Origin: Odontocerum albicorne
Taxonomy: Eukaryota > Arthropoda > Insecta > Trichoptera > Odontoceridae
Assembly: GCA_949825065.1 (NCBI GenBank)
Contig: OX463848.1
Span: 44,717,601 to 44,781,600 of the forward strand
Direction of reading: 5' to 3'
DNA: 64,000 nt
Of the stretch, positions 1 through 10,985 are shown piece after piece. Within the stretch, counting starts at the first letter, position 1, and every line of letters begins with the position of its first letter. The notes beneath the pieces were generated by a model that was not told where the DNA came from, did no database searches, and was given only the letters and a program-made list of their open reading frames with translations. The position numbers were made by a program, and so were the translations under genes.

Positions 1-540
1 AAAATAAATTTATGTACATATATTTACCAAATTGATTACATTCTGATAAAATCATTGAAGAATTGTGAGATTTTTTTTACAAATTCATTGACTTAACAAT
101 TAAAACATTTAATGCAAATAACCATATTGACAAAACTTCAAAACGGATCATTTAAACTGTTCAACTTTGTTTCCCATTTTTGTCATATTCTCATTTTAAA
201 GTTATTCTGACACATGACATTAGAGATTTGAAATTTATAAATAATTAAGCATGAATAAATGAGAAAAGATATAAAAAATATTCCTATGTACTCACAACTA
301 TATAAATGAATAATGCTTTACTAACAGACCAGACGTACCATACAGTATGCTCTTCATTTTAGTTTTTGCCTTAAAATAAAAGCTCTTCAGGTCCACATTC
401 CTCATAAAATTCAGTCAAGTCAGAGCTTCCTTGTGCCAACTCTATATTCTTAATCACATATTTTCATTAATAAAAAAAAAATTATATGATTAAGTTTAAA
501 ATAATTCTCACAATATTTTTTAACATGTCAAAAAGTTGCA
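1..540. other. A+T-rich stretch without gene
   Basis: I see no open frame with coding character, no recognisable TE end and no tandem structure here. It is ordinary A+T-rich intergenic or intronic DNA. Confidence 0.5.
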
Positions 541-542
541 AT

Positions 543-829
543 TTATATTCTCCTTTACTAAAATACAATCTCATTGTGTATTCCTTATATGTTAGATAAT
601 GAGGACATCTTTCCTTACTCAAATCTCTTGTATATATTCTCCTTTACTAAAATACAATCTCATTGTGTATTCCTTATATGTTAGATTTAGATAATGAGGA
701 CATATTTCCTTACTCAAATCTCTCGCATATATTCTCCTTTACTAAAATACTATCTCATTGTGTATTCCTTATACGAGTATGTTAGATTTAGATAATGAGG
801 ACATCTTTCCTTACTCAAATCTCTCGCAT
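543..829. repeat. Three tandem copies of a 90-98 bp unit
   Basis: Units start near 543, 631 and 726 and each reads TTCTCCTTTACTAAAATAC..., then CTCATTGTGTATTCC, then GAGGACAT and CTTACTCAAATCTC. Units 2 and 3 carry an extra TTAGAT hexamer. Unit 3 alone carries a further 6-bp insertion (ACGAGT) described separately. No coding potential. Confidence 0.85.
772..779. other. TACGAGTA octamer, probable Minos-type excision footprint
   Basis: In tandem unit 3 the sequence is CCTTATACGAGTATGTTAG, whereas the sister unit about 98 bp upstream reads CCTTATATGTTAG. The difference is exactly six bases (ACGAGT) inserted at a TA. Minos-family transposons are known to leave an ACGAGT footprint on excision. 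Confidence 0.6.
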
Positions 830-842
830 ATCCATATCTTTA

Positions 843-1695
843 TGCATACAATCAACCCTTTCCCTGCTGGGGTAGGCAGAGATCATCAGATTGCCAGACT
901 CCTATCTCGACACACATATTATATTTCACCTCTTCCAGATCCATACAGCTCCTATTGTATGATTTCTCTCACTTGGCTAATCCAACCATACTTTCTTTAA
1001 TATTCCTCTGCCAGGCCTTCCACTCACATTTGCACTGTATATTTATTTTGTTAGGCCGAGGCCACACCAAAGTGCTTCGCTAGGTGCTACGTGACTAATA
1101 GACTAGGTGACTTCATGCTTGGCCACACAAAAGTGCTTCGCACAAATTCATTTGACATTTGGGAGCTGTTGAGTCAACAAACGATGCCACTCTCAAAACT
1201 AACCAATTTCATTACAACTTATTTTATCTTTATTTACTTCCTGCGCAACTTCATTCCAAAGTGTACATTTTTGTATAATTTGCTCGATGGGTTCCACAAA
1301 GGCTCCCTTTTATACACAGCTGTTATTAAAACTTCCGCCATCTCGTAAAATCACTTGGTGACACAATAAAATTAACCAACGTCTGTTCGCTAGGAGACTC
1401 ACTAGGTGACTAATCGTCATGTAGCGTGGCGCGATAGTATGCGGTGCGTTGGTTCGCTAGGATATATCGCCTAGCTCACAGCGTAGCTCTAAGCACCAAG
1501 CGAGGCTCCTACCTGTGTGGCCGAGGCCTTAGTCTTTGTTCATTCATCCGCTCCACGTGCCCAAACCTTCTCGGAATACTCTTCTTCATCTTGTTCAACA
1601 CATCAGCATTAAGTTCACATTCATCCCTAATCCATATATTATATTTCTTCCGTTTATTATTATTATCTTACTTGTCATTTTTATTTCATTATTTA
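843..1695 (-). pseudogene. RTE-like LINE, 3' reverse-transcriptase fragment, split by a MITE
   Basis: Read on the minus strand this belongs to a repeated non-LTR element whose C-terminal reverse-transcriptase region recurs about a dozen times here, with hallmarks such as LTKMKKSTLRWFGHVER in better copies. On the plus strand it is recognised by GGGGTAGGCAGAG near 870, a CTCTTCCA...ATCCATACAGCTCCTA stretch and CCACGTGCCCAAACC near 1554. It is interrupted at 1054-1528 by a Harbinger-type MITE; the two halves are collinear. Frames are broken throughout. The clade (RTE) is inferred from memory of the protein family. Confidence 0.65.
1054..1528. mobile_element. PIF/Harbinger-type MITE, 475 bp, TSD TTA
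   Basis: Perfect 14-bp terminal inverted repeats, GGCCGAGGCCACAC at the left and GTGTGGCCGAGGCC at the right, flanked by TTA at 1051-1053 and 1529-1531. A three-base TWA duplication and GG-starting ends are typical of PIF/Harbinger. It sits cleanly in the RTE-like LINE. The interior has repeated CTAGGTGAC/GTCACCTAG and CACGTAGCG motifs. A second, shorter copy lies at 14487-14685. Confidence 0.85.
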
Positions 1696-1997
1696 AAATA
1701 TTGATATTTCTATTTGATAATAAACTAATATGTGATAATAATGGATTCACTGCGGATCATGCGGTCATGCTGTCACTCAGGGTCGGACTCTGGCCATTGT
1801 GTAAATTTATAGTCTTTCTTTGTGCCTCAGAAAACTTGTCCGATTGCGTTATATCATAGTCAGAAGTCTGTTCTCAATAAAATAAGATAGTTGTGATTTT
1901 CAAAAATAACTCAGCATTGGAGGTAAACTTTAAAAACAAAAAAATTGCTGTGAACTGGGTAAATATTTTCGTGTTCACAAATTTCATTCGTCCTTAA

Positions 1998-2534
1998 CCC
2001 TTATCTTGGCAAAGTTCAATTTGTCCAAATATTAACGTTTTTTTTTGTGATTACTTGTTATATGGTAAGTTATGAAGGAAAATCGAGGAAAAAAGATTTA
2101 AAGTTTTCCTTATAGTTTTTTTTATATGTAACACCCACGTTACATTGCCAAAATATCAATTTTAATAAAACGCAAAAAGGGCTCTAAAATGATTCTATAA
2201 TCTAAAACATGAACAACATTTACATAGCTGAATTATCAACAAATAAAATGGTTTGAATAAAATATTCTCTTCATTTAGTGATTAATAAGATATTTAAAGA
2301 TTATTTACCGCAATTTTCAAAACGCGCCCACGCTATCCAGACATGTTGATCCGATGTCTTTTGAAAGTGTGTAGTGTTGTCAATATTTATCACCAGATGA
2401 TACCACTGCACACAATAGTGCATGTATAGTATTTGAATGTGTTGCCATATTTGAAATTACGTTAGAGTTTCTGGATTTAAAAAATAACATTCCTAAATTA
2501 GTGTAACACCTGTGTTACAATGCCATGTTAAGGG
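1998..2534. mobile_element. piggyBac-type MITE, 537 bp, TTAA target
   Basis: Flanked by TTAA at 1994-1997 and 2535-2538. Ends start CCCTTATCTTGGCAA at the left and CCCTTAACATGGCATTG when the right end is reverse-complemented. Inside the right end is the near-palindrome GTGTAACACCTGTGTTACA, with a related ACACCCACGTTACATTGCC inside near 2130. No transposase. TTAA duplication plus CCCTT ends indicate piggyBac mobilisation. Confidence 0.75.
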
Positions 2535-2799
2535 TTAATAGTTGTCCACTGTGAATAAAAGGAAATCAGTACTAACTAAATTTAATTTAAATTATCATTG
2601 AGATAAAACAATGACACTTATTTTTTTTTCTTACATCATCAATTTAAGTGAAAATAATTTGACACTATAAATATGGGACATGAATATTTTAAGAATTCTT
2701 GGTATCTTTTTCTCTGTTTTTCCTTCAATATAATTTGTCAATTAATGAATTATTTTCAACTTTGGATTATTGGGCTGATGGCTGATATACTTACACATA
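2535..2799. other. Unassigned A+T-rich spacer
   Basis: Nothing recognised between the TTAA MITE and the following mariner. Confidence 0.4.
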
Positions 2800-4074
2800 T
2801 TAGGTAAAGCGGAAAGTAATGACAATTTTTTTTGATACGACAAAAAATGGATTTAAACAAAAACTGTACAATATTATTCCGTTAAATAATTACCGTTGTT
2901 ACCGATGATCTTCCTCCACAGAATAGGCAGTTTTTTAATACCTTATTCGTATAATTCTGGCGGTTTTTCGGTAAAATATGACTCCAAGTGATTTTGGACT
3001 TGTTCGAAATTCGTAGATTTTTTGTCTCGAAGGGAATGTTCCATCGACCTAAAAATACGGTAATCCAAAGGTGCAATATCAGGTGAATATGGTGGATACT
3101 GCAGAACTTCTAAATCTAGCTCTCTTATTTTGTCCTGCGTAATCCTTGCTGCGTGTGGTCTTACATTATCATGTTGTAGAATTCTTCTCTGATTCTTTAC
3201 TAAAACTGATCACTTTTTAAGCAGTTCTGCCTTTAATCTTTCGATTTGGGCACAATACACATCTGCTGTAACAGTCTGACCAGATTTTAGTAATTTATAA
3301 TGAATAACTTCCAAAATATCCAACTTCCAAAATATCCAAGAGTCAATATCGGCTGAGGGGTAGACACAGCTACCTGATTTGTCGAAAACCAATGTTTTTT
3401 GTTTTTTTTTTCTCCTCGGATTGGTGTAAAGGACCCACTTCTCATCCCCAGTAATAAATTTTCTAAGAAATGGATCAGTTTCATATCTGAAGAGTGAAGA
3501 TGAACAAATTGTTGTTCGTTGTTCCATGGCCGTTGAAGAAAGTTCGTGCGGCTCCCAATTTCCTTGTCTATTTTGTTTTCCGAGCCTTTTCAAATAGTTC
3601 TTCACTGTTGTTCATGGACAACCGATATCTTGTAACAATTCCTTGATGGTTTTACGCGGATCGGACCTCACTAATGAATTTAAAGTGTCATCATCGATTT
3701 TAAGAGGTCTTCCTATTTTTGGTTTGTCCTTCGATTCCCTTTCACAACTTTCAATTTTTTGAAACCATCTTTGGCACTTCCGAGGATTCAAGATGTCTCT
3801 ATAAATATCGCAGATGGTCTGGGTAGCTTATTTTGACTTCAATCCTTTATCGAATAAAAACAGCATAAAATACCGCAAATTTGTCTCTTCAATCTCTGGC
3901 TTTTGCAGTTTTGTACTTTGGACCAAAACCAAAAAAAAACATCAAAACAGAAAGGATATTAATCGAGCTTCAAAACGATACCAACCACGACGTATTAACC
4001 CAACGGTAACTGGTGGCAAACTGGTTTCAACGTGACGCCTAATGAAAATTGTCATTACTTTCCGCTTTACCTAA
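2800..4074 (-). mobile_element. Near full-length mariner-type transposon, 1275 bp
   Basis: Inverted repeats TTAGGTAAAGCGGAAAGTAA at both ends, flanked by TA at 2798-2799 and 4075-4076. The length is normal for an autonomous mariner. The transposase lies on the minus strand. The insertion sits at the edge of RTE-like LINE debris that resumes at 4077 (CCATCTTGCCATCTCCCTGT). Confidence 0.9.
2884..3830 (-). pseudogene. Mariner D34D transposase, disrupted
   Basis: DDE transposase of the mariner family, which cuts and pastes DNA at TA. Visible on the minus strand: a helix-turn-helix area, first catalytic Asp in TGDEKW (about 3437), second in QHDNVRPHAAR (about 3170), third in PPYSPDIAPLDY (about 3065), with 34 residues between the last two. 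The end reads YGIRKLPILWRKIIGNNGNY. Damage: a 16-bp tandem duplication at 3306-3321 / 3322-3337 (AACTTCCAAAATATCC) shifts the frame, a stop falls shortly before the second Asp, and a long A run near 3400 probably shifts the N-terminal frame. Not active. Confidence 0.85.
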
Positions 4075-4146
4075 TATATACCATCTTGCCATCTCCCTGT
4101 CGAGAGAGTACCAGATTATCTTTATGCAGTTCAACTTCTTTATGTA

Positions 4147-4703
4147 TTGGTTGTTAACATAAGTTGTGTCCGTTTTTTTTTCAAATGAAGAGGACACAAC
4201 AAAAAAAAATTACAATAAATTAGTCAATAATGTATTCTCCTTCATTATTTTACAACAAATTAGTCAATAATGTATTCTTCATTATTTACAACTTCCTGCC
4301 AACGTTCTACAAGTTTTTCAATGCCTGTGCGATAAAAACCACCCGGTCTTGACTCGAGGAATTCGTTCAACCATGTCCGCAATTCGACGTCATTATTGAT
4401 GGAAAAACCATCGACGAGCTGTCCTTTCATTCATAGCATCTACACCGTACACTTCGCAAATATCGCGAACAGCTTTGTCAGCAGAATGAGGTGTCGAAAA
4501 TGCTCACTTTCGTCTACTTGACATTCCATTTTGAAGGTTTGTAATCAAATAAAATAATATATGTAACGTAAAAGCAAACACAATATCTCGTAGAGCAGAA
4601 AATTTTCTTTCGAATGACGTATAACCTTTACCATTTTGTTTTACTTTTGGTGCTCATTTTTTAATTTGGAAAAAAAACGGACACAACTTATGTTAATACC
4701 CAA
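4147..4703 (-). mobile_element. Internally deleted mariner derivative, 557 bp
   Basis: Inverted repeats contain TTAACATAAGTTGTGTCCG, with TA at 4145-4146 and 4704-4705. The minus strand keeps only the two ends of a mariner transposase: an N-terminus starting MECQVDESEHFRHL (near 4530) and a C-terminus LRTWLNEFLES...FYRTGIEKLVERWQEVV (near 4400-4270). The catalytic core is gone. A sister copy is at 38614-39168. Confidence 0.85.
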
Positions 4704-5032
4704 TACATTCTATACTTGGGTATTGCATGAAAAGGTTGTTCTTGACCCACCTGTGTGTGAGTGTAAACTCCACCCGTGTGGGTCCCGTTATCTGGCAGGC
4801 ATATAGATAGTGTGTGTACCTGGGCGAGATAGCATTGCTTTAGCCCCGTGGGTATCAGAGCGGCTGGAATGACTGCAATATGGTGGAGAATTATTACTGC
4901 TGTGACCTTATCAACTAATATTAAGTGCATATACAATATTATTATGAAACAGCGCCTTTCCATTGGTTTTTCTTCTGTCTATATTTAGTCTAAAACAGTA
5001 GACAGTATTACACTTTTATTGTATACAATATA

Positions 5033-5713
5033 ACACATCGATCAATAAGTCCCGGGACTAACTACTAAAACAACATTTGTTTGACAAAATTCTTCTTTAT
5101 TCATCAACATAGTCTCCTTCAAGAGCGATACATTCATTTCAACGCTTTCCTAACTTCTCTATGCCAGCCGTGTAGAACTCTTTATCTTTGATTTCAAAAT
5201 AGGCGTTAGTTTCGGCAATCACTTCTTCATTGGAGCCAAATCTCTTTCCTTGGAGCATCTTTTTTAAGTCTGCGAACAGGCAATAATAGTCGCTGGATGC
5301 CAAATCTGGGGAATACGGTGGGTGCGGAAGCAATTTGAAGTTCAACTCATGCAATTTGGCCATCGTTACCATCGACTTGTGACACGGTGCATTGTCCTGA
5401 TGAAAGAGAAATCAGCAAACCACCGACAAATGGTTTTTTTCGACAGAGCAGAGCCCGGATAACACTTTTCAAGCCATCGCTGAGTTTGAACGGTATTTTT
5501 TCCCATAAAAAAGCAATCTTCTATCAATCAACACACGAAATTCGTTTTTTCCATTGTTTTGAAAATAGCAAAATTACTCGTATCATCACTAAAACCACCG
5601 TAACTCAATGACATAATGTCGGAATGTCATGAAAGTTTGACACGTAACTTCTAAAGGTTGGTACTAACTGAGAATGGTGTGGATTTATTATTAGAGGCGC
5701 CATCTGTTGGTTA
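5033..5713 (-). mobile_element. Mariner (ACACATCGATCAATAAGTCCC family), right end lost
   Basis: Left inverted repeat ACACATCGATCAATAAGTCC after TA (5031-5032). Transposase C-terminal half on the minus strand: MAKLHELNFKLLPHPPYSPD with the third-Asp region (ASSDYY), then NEEVIAETNAYFEIKDKEFY and ending LEGDYVDE-like. After the second-Asp/HKS region the sequence jumps to the N-terminal part near 5400, so the middle is deleted. Homology stops at 5713, before the expected right repeat. This family has copies at 10222, 33595 and 63139. Confidence 0.85.
5575..5582. other. TACTCGTA octamer, probable excision footprint
   Basis: This mariner copy reads CAAAATTACTCGTATCATC while the sister copy near 33926 reads CAAAAGTAGCGTC. 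Removing CTCGTA makes the two equal in length, so the octamer is again a 6-bp insertion at a TA. Confidence 0.55.
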
Positions 5714-6085
5714 TCATAATATCCCGCCCTATTTAGTACAATCAATTAGATGAGGAATAAATCAACTTTTAAGTTTTACTTCTCTCTCAAAGTTCCAAGT
5801 ATCTAATCGGACTTGAATATTTTTTACAATGTTTGACTACATGGTTATATTTAAATGCAATAAATGTTTGGATGGATTTGAAGTATACACTTGTTTGTAT
5901 CTATGCCGGTATCAGTATTTGTTTAATCAAGGAGGGAGCGTTATCTCCCTGTTATTGATCATCGTTACTCATTTCCACTGACTGATAAAGGGAGTCTTCC
6001 TATAACACATTGCCAGTTTGAATGTCTAATTGAATAATATGCGAAAGGTTACGAGTAAATTATATTCAATCCATTTAAAGTACAC
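5714..6085. other. Unassigned spacer
   Basis: No coding region or known repeat recognised. Confidence 0.4.
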
Positions 6086-6169
6086 ATACATACCATCGTG
6101 CCATTTCCTTGTCGGGGTAGGCAGAGAGGACAGATCACAATTATTTCTCTTTACGACATACATCCTTAA

Positions 6170-6452
6170 CCCTTCCTTCCCTGTGATGTGTAACTAGTAC
6201 ACATTGCTTCTAAACACTTAAATATCTCTATAAATATAATTAATACTGGCTTCAGATTTGAGGTATTCCTCCGTAATACATTTACGTATTGAATGAAAAA
6301 AAATAATATTGTATTAATAATAATTAGCAGTTATCAGCCACATTAGAGATATGTGAAAATCGGGAGTAAATTCACTAATACAATCAAACGTGTGCCAGTG
6401 TGAGACGTAGGTATATTCATTCTAAAAAACCGCTATGGGTGAAGAAGCGATA
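6170..6452 (+). mobile_element. piggyBac-type MITE family A, left part only
   Basis: TTAA at 6166-6169 then CCCTTCCTTCCCTGTGATG. It follows family A through the ...CCGCTATGGGTGA region and then stops matching just before a TACTCGTA octamer at 6453-6460. The remaining half is missing, probably lost through recombination with the complete copy downstream. Confidence 0.75.
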
Positions 6453-6512
6453 TACTCGTACAATATAATGATGGGTTTATTTTCGTGTGTCAATTTTTTC
6501 CAACCAACAAAT

Positions 6513-6632
6513 AAACGATATCAGTAGTCTAGTTGGTAAGACGCCTGCCGTTCAACGTGGGGGTTACGGATTCGAAGCCCGTTGGTACCCGACTATTTAA
6601 AAAAAATCACTTCAGTCTGTTTTTTTCCTCAA
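6513..6632 (+). mobile_element. tRNA-derived SINE, head with A and B boxes
   Basis: TAGTCTAGTTGGTAAGACG resembles a Pol III A box and GGATTCGAAGCCC a B box, followed by CCCGACTATTTAAAAAAA and CACTTCAGTCTG, the shared SINE body. It is cut by the next TTAA element. The acceptor stem cannot pair, so it is not a working tRNA. Confidence 0.65.
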
Positions 6633-6640
6633 GACGTTAA

Positions 6641-7240
6641 CCCTTCCTGTCCTGTGATGTGTAACTAGTACACATTGCTTCTAAAAACTTTAATATCTCT
6701 ATAAATATAATAAATACTGGGTTGAGATTTTAGGTATTCCTCCGTAATACATTTACGCATTGAATGAAAAAAATAATATTAATAATAATTAGCACTTATC
6801 GGCCACATCAGAGATATTTTGTGAAAATCGGGAATAAATTCACCAATACAATCGAACGTGTGCCAGTGTGTGACGTAGGTATATTCATTCTGAAAAACCG
6901 CTATGGCTGAGGAAGCGACGCTATTCACGTCTCACTCTCACTTTGCTTCGGTATATTGGAACGCATGAAATAAAATCTAAGTTCGTTCGCTTCAGTAGCT
7001 CTCGGTCATCCATTTGAGGTGGTCTCTTCGCCCGTTTTGTGAACGTCGGCCGATGTTTTTTTTTCATGTTTTCAGCAATTAAATTTCAATTATTATCACT
7101 TTTGACTTCAAATTTTATTAATTTAAGCGATTGGCTATGAATATTCTTATTTTTTTAATTTTAAATCGCTCATTTTTACATGTGTATTGAATACACAGCA
7201 CCGGAACGCGCGGATTTTTTTTAGCACAGGAAGGGAAAGT
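6641..7240 (+). mobile_element. piggyBac-type MITE family A, complete, 600 bp
   Basis: TTAA at 6637-6640 and 7241-7244. Left end CCCTTCCTGTCCTGTGATG with subterminal palindrome TGTGTAACTAGTACACA; right end CACAGGAAGGGAAAG with subterminal ATGTGTATTGAATACACAG. No transposase. Other copies: 13112-13606, 35548-36010, 41953-42545. Best-preserved reference copy in this window. Confidence 0.85.
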
Positions 7241-7739
7241 TTAACCTCTTCTACATCTATATACCTTCTCATACAACTTTTGTTACAACAACGATTTCTC
7301 TGACTTCTTTCAAAATATAATTCACTTGATCCAATCATACTTTCCTTGGTCTTCCTCTCACACGTTCTCCACTTACATTTGCGCTATATATACATATTTT
7401 GTTAGTCTTCATACATTCGTTCCACATGCCCAAACCATCTCAACGTACTTTTCTTCATCTTAATTAACACATCAGCTTTAAGTTCCTTATCTTTTTATTC
7501 CGTATTATGCCATACATTGACACTCCATGTATTCTTAATGCATGCATTGCCACAGTGTTTATTCGGTTCTTAGTATTTTTCCACGTCCACGTTTCATTCC
7601 CATACATCAAAGTTGCGCCACAATACTATTGTGAACATCTCAGAAGATTTTGATACTGTAAATAAATAAAAAAAATATTGCGCTTGGCAAGTTGGTATTG
7701 AAACATAATTATTTATTTATTTACGAAACAATACATCTC

Positions 7740-8120
7740 ATCACATCATCTCCCTGTCAGGATAGGCAGGTTTAGATATACGATCTACATGTATATCCGT
7801 TGCGGGGTCGGCAGAGAGAACAGATACCCTAACTTTTATTTCCAAGCACATACATAACCTTCGCCTCGTCCACAGTCGTACATATCTTCATGCACAATCT
7901 TCTAGACTACGCTTTCCACTCAAATGTATATTATATTTATTTTGTCTTCATTCTTTCGTTCCGCGTGTTCAAACCATCTCAGAGTGCTTTTCTTCATCTT
8001 ACTCAACACAATCAGTCTTAAGTTCTCATTGGCTGATTTGTTGAGTGAAATGAAGAAGAGCACTGTGAGATGAGACGTTAATTCTGTTTTCATACGTATT
8101 AGAAATAATATCGCATGCGG
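7740..8120 (-). pseudogene. RTE-like LINE fragment with fold-back
   Basis: Antisense reverse-transcriptase C-terminal region; minus-strand translation includes LRLIVLSKMKKSTLRWFEHA. The stretch 7979-8010 (CTCAGAGTGCTTTTCTTCATC) is repeated inverted at about 8050-8070, making a hairpin with the LINE reading out again in the other direction. Confidence 0.6.
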
Positions 8121-8127
8121 AGAAGTA

Positions 8128-9380
8128 CGGGGGTGGATAAAATATAAACGAGACTTTTGTTTTAGACCGCGTAATTTTAAACGGAGCGCGCGGCCGCCTC
8201 GAGATGTGTTGGGTGGGGAGAGCAGTCGGCCGACCTCGGCAGATTCCGTCATTAGTATGGCACACGATGTCTGAGAAAGAGGTGCACCCTTCGATTGCGC
8301 AACGCATAATTATCGAGTGTCTCGCTCGTGAGGACGTAAAATCGGCCGAAATTCTGCGGAAACTGACGGCACAGTTGCACACACAAACGCATTAAGGAGT
8401 TCATGAAAAGCCGTGAAGGGGTCGAAAACGAGAGCCATGATCGTCGTCCATGGACGAGCATTACCGAACAGAACATTAACGCCATTCGTGATCTTCTGGA
8501 AGGCGACCGACATTTGACGGTTTCCGAAATTTGTTGTGAAATAGGAATAAGTTATGGGAGTACTCAATCCATAATCACAAAGGACTTAGGAATGAATGAA
8601 TCCCGTAAAGTGTCTGCTCGATGGGTCCCACGTCTTTTGACTGCAGAATAAAAGTGTTCACGTCTGTGAGCGGCTCTTGGCGCGGTTTGCACAAAAAGGG
8701 AACACATTTTTGAGTCGCATCGTTACCTGCGATGAAACTTGGGTACACCACTACACGCTAGAGTCGAAACAAGCCAGCACGGAGTGGAGAAAGGATGAGG
8801 CAGGGCCTGTGAAAGCCAAGACTCGGATGTCAGCTGGTAAGGTGCCTGCGACCGTTTTTTGGGACCGGCGCAGCATTTTGCACATCGATTTGCACGATCG
8901 TCGCACCATCAATGCGGCGTACTACTGCGAGCTTTTAAGCGAAGTTAAACTTGCTTATCGATGCAAAAGACGTGACCAACCGATACGAGAAGTGATTCTT
9001 CTCCATGACAACACGATGCCCCATACTGCAGCTGTAACATGCGAACAATTGGAGGAAATTAGTTGAGCACGACTGGAACACACTCCATATAACCCTGATC
9101 TTCCGCCCTGCGACTTTCATCTCTGGGCCACTGAAAGAAGCTCTGGGAGGCTAACGATTCAATTACGACGACCGAGTAGAGACGTTTGTGCGCAATTGGC
9201 TGCTGACACAGCCCACATCTTTTTACGATGATGGGTTAAAAAAAACTACCGATCCGCTGGATAAAATGTATTTCTAAAGCAGGAGATTGTGTAGAAAAAT
9301 GATGTGTACTTTTTTCTTTCTGCAAATAAAAAAATTAAAACAAAAAAAGTCTCGTTTATGGTATATTTGATCCACCATCG
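8128..9380 (+). mobile_element. Mariner-type transposon, 1253 bp, second lineage
   Basis: Ends CGGGGGTGGATAAAATA and, reversed, CGATGGTGGATCAAATA, with an AAACGAGACTTTT tract just inside both, flanked by TA at 8126-8127 and 9381-9382. Locally G+C-richer than its flanks, suggesting a more recent arrival than neighbouring debris. Confidence 0.85.
8268..9230 (+). pseudogene. Mariner D34D transposase, frameshifted
   Basis: Starts MSEKEVHPSIAQRIIIECLA, then after a frameshift near 8393 continues FMKSREGVENESHDRRPWTS with the second HTH (LTVSEICCEIGISYGSTQSI). WVPRLL is followed by a stop (8649), then a frameshift near 8665. First Asp in TCDETWVHHY, second in LLHDNTMPHTA, third in YNPDLPPCDF, 34 residues apart. 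A Trp-type codon has become TGA at 9064, between the second and third Asp. It keeps every motif but needs several repairs, so it is dead. Confidence 0.85.
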
Positions 9381-9780
9381 TAATAACCTCTTCATTGTTT
9401 TTTTAACAAGACTGGAACTCTTAATTTTTTAAAATTGAACTCGAATTCGAAGATCGTCTAAACAACTATGCAACGTAGGTCGTAAGTGTAGAATGATTCA
9501 TACTTGAGACGATTGCCAAGCCCTCGCGATAGAGGTTTGTAGATTAATGTAACATATATGATGTCATTAAAAAATATATAAATTTCGAAATAATAAGATA
9601 AAACATTTATATAATTAGTTATCTCAATTTATTATGTAATTTGTATTCGTTTTAAGAAAAACTTCTCACGAAATGAAAAAGACTGATTTCACAAATTAAG
9701 TTTAAGAAGTACCTCAAATCGAACCTTTTTGGGAATTCTTGTCAAAATTGATGGTAATATACAATAATTATAAGGTCAGT
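9381..9780. other. Unassigned A+T-rich spacer
   Basis: Nothing recognised. Confidence 0.4.
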
Positions 9781-10110
9781 GAATAAATTCGTGCTTATTG
9801 TTGTCATATGTACGATTTACCGGGACTCATTTCGTAGAACAATATACTTCCAAGTTATAAACACTACACATATGTACTACACTCCACTTAAAGCCGAATG
9901 TGTTACTATCACTTAGAAGATCTACAAAGGTTTCTTTGTAGTGAAGATTACGAAAATAGTCACGAAGTTTAGATATCTCTCGACAACTTGAGAATAGTTG
10001 TAGAAGTATCCGGGCTGGTTGAGAACTGCAGTGGACATGGACACTATTTTGGCACAATGTTTACTTCGAAGTCTACAAAAAATCTTTTGTAGACTTCTAA
10101 ATAAATATTA
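9781..10110 (-). repeat. Dispersed repeat family BR, copy 1
   Basis: Unclassified repeat. On the minus strand the translation keeps a motif FVDLLSDSNTFGF that recurs in copies at 31450, 46090 (-), 49980, 54145, 56190 and 58075 as DLP(I/L)CDSNTFGxRCS. It looks like decayed coding sequence of an element I do not recognise. Confidence 0.6.
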
Positions 10111-10221
10111 AACTCTTACTTAAAACACATGGCAACATTTGCTTGTCTTTTCTCTTGTTTCAAACATTTGTCTGATTGTTTGTGAGCGATTTTCTTGCCA
10201 AATATGTATCTTTCAGTAATA

Positions 10222-10712
10222 ACACATCGATCAATAAGTCCCGGGACCAACTACTAAAACAACATTTGTTTCCCAAAATTCTTCTTTATTCATCAACATA
10301 GTCTCCTTCAAGAGCGATACATTAATTCCAACGCTTTCTTAACTTTTCTATACCAGCCGTGTAGAACGATTTATCCTTGGTTTCAAAATAGGCGTTAGTT
10401 TCGGCAATCACTTCTTCATTGGAGCCAAATCTCTTTCCCTGGAGCATCTTTTTTTCAGTCTGCAAACAGGCAATAATAGTCGCTAGGGGCCAAATCTGGA
10501 GAATACGGCGGGTGCGGAAGCAATTCGAAGTTCAACTCATGCAATTTAGCCATCGACTTGTGACACGGCGCATTGTCCTGATGAAAGAGAAAAATTTTCT
10601 TCTTCATATGGGGCCGTTTTTTTTTTGCAATTTCTGCCTTCAAACGCTCCAATAACGTTATGTAATATTTGCTATTGATGGTTTTTCCCTTTTCAAGGTG
10701 ATCGATGAATAC
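10222..10712 (-). mobile_element. Mariner (ACACATCG family), left-end fragment
   Basis: TA (10220-10221) plus ACACATCGATCAATAAGTCC. The minus-strand C-terminal transposase holds HQDNAPCHKS and PPYSPDLAPSDYY. Only 31 residues separate the last two Asp, because nine bases between two CCATCG repeats (present at 5361-5378) are deleted here. It joins PLE sequence at about 10713. Confidence 0.85.
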
Positions 10713-10862
10713 CAGTTCGAACATAATTCAGTCTTGTTTGTGCTCTCCTGAAGATGAGGTGAAAGCCTTGAAACCGGTAGGGTTATACCGTTACAAAAAG
10801 TAGAATAAACAGTGTTTGATAAAAACAAATTACAATGTATTTAAACCTCCACAACGTTAATG
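10713..10862 (+). mobile_element. Penelope-like element (PLE) 3' end
   Basis: Repeated 3' terminal segment: ACCAGTTCGAAC, then the hammerhead-like core, then GTTATACCG, AATAAACAGTGTTTGATAA and CCTCCACAACGTTAATGCC. The same segment follows GIY-YIG coding remnants at 44179-44840 and 54500-54870, which assigns it to a PLE. Confidence 0.7.
10748..10790 (+). ncRNA. Hammerhead-like motif in PLE 3' end
   Basis: CTGAAGA (10748-10754), a short stem GAGG/CCTT closing TGAAAG, GAAA (10770-10773), then a GGTA...TACC helix. This matches the hammerhead CUGANGA...GAAA core. Stem I is not demonstrated. PLEs are known to carry hammerhead motifs. Confidence 0.45.
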
Positions 10863-10889
10863 CCTTAACTATTGTATAAACAAAATACA

Positions 10890-10985
10890 TGGTAATTTCG
10901 GCTCCCGAATTAGAGCACCCTTGAGGAGTGCCTGCTCTCTAAACGACGCTGTACGAATTGTCCCTTAATTATTATTATTTAAATT
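10890..10985 (+). repeat. B module of repeat family BR
   Basis: CTCCCGAATTAGAGCACCC, then GAGGAGTGCCTGCTCTC, GACGCTGTACGAATTGTCC and a TTATTATTAT tail. Other copies: 18740-18830, 30140-30225, 46350-46430, and reversed at 49905-49975 and 53770-53860. Confidence 0.6.

Larger units (their letters stand above)
6086..7660 (-). pseudogene. RTE-like LINE fragment split by nested TTAA elements
   Basis: The parts at 6086-6165 and 7245-7660 are collinear pieces of the same antisense reverse-transcriptase 3' region (CCTTGTCGGGGTAGGCAGAG at the left; CCACATGCCCAAACC and CACGTTTCATTCCCATACAT at the right). Between them, at a TTAA, lie piggyBac-type MITEs and a SINE. Frames are decayed. Confidence 0.6.
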
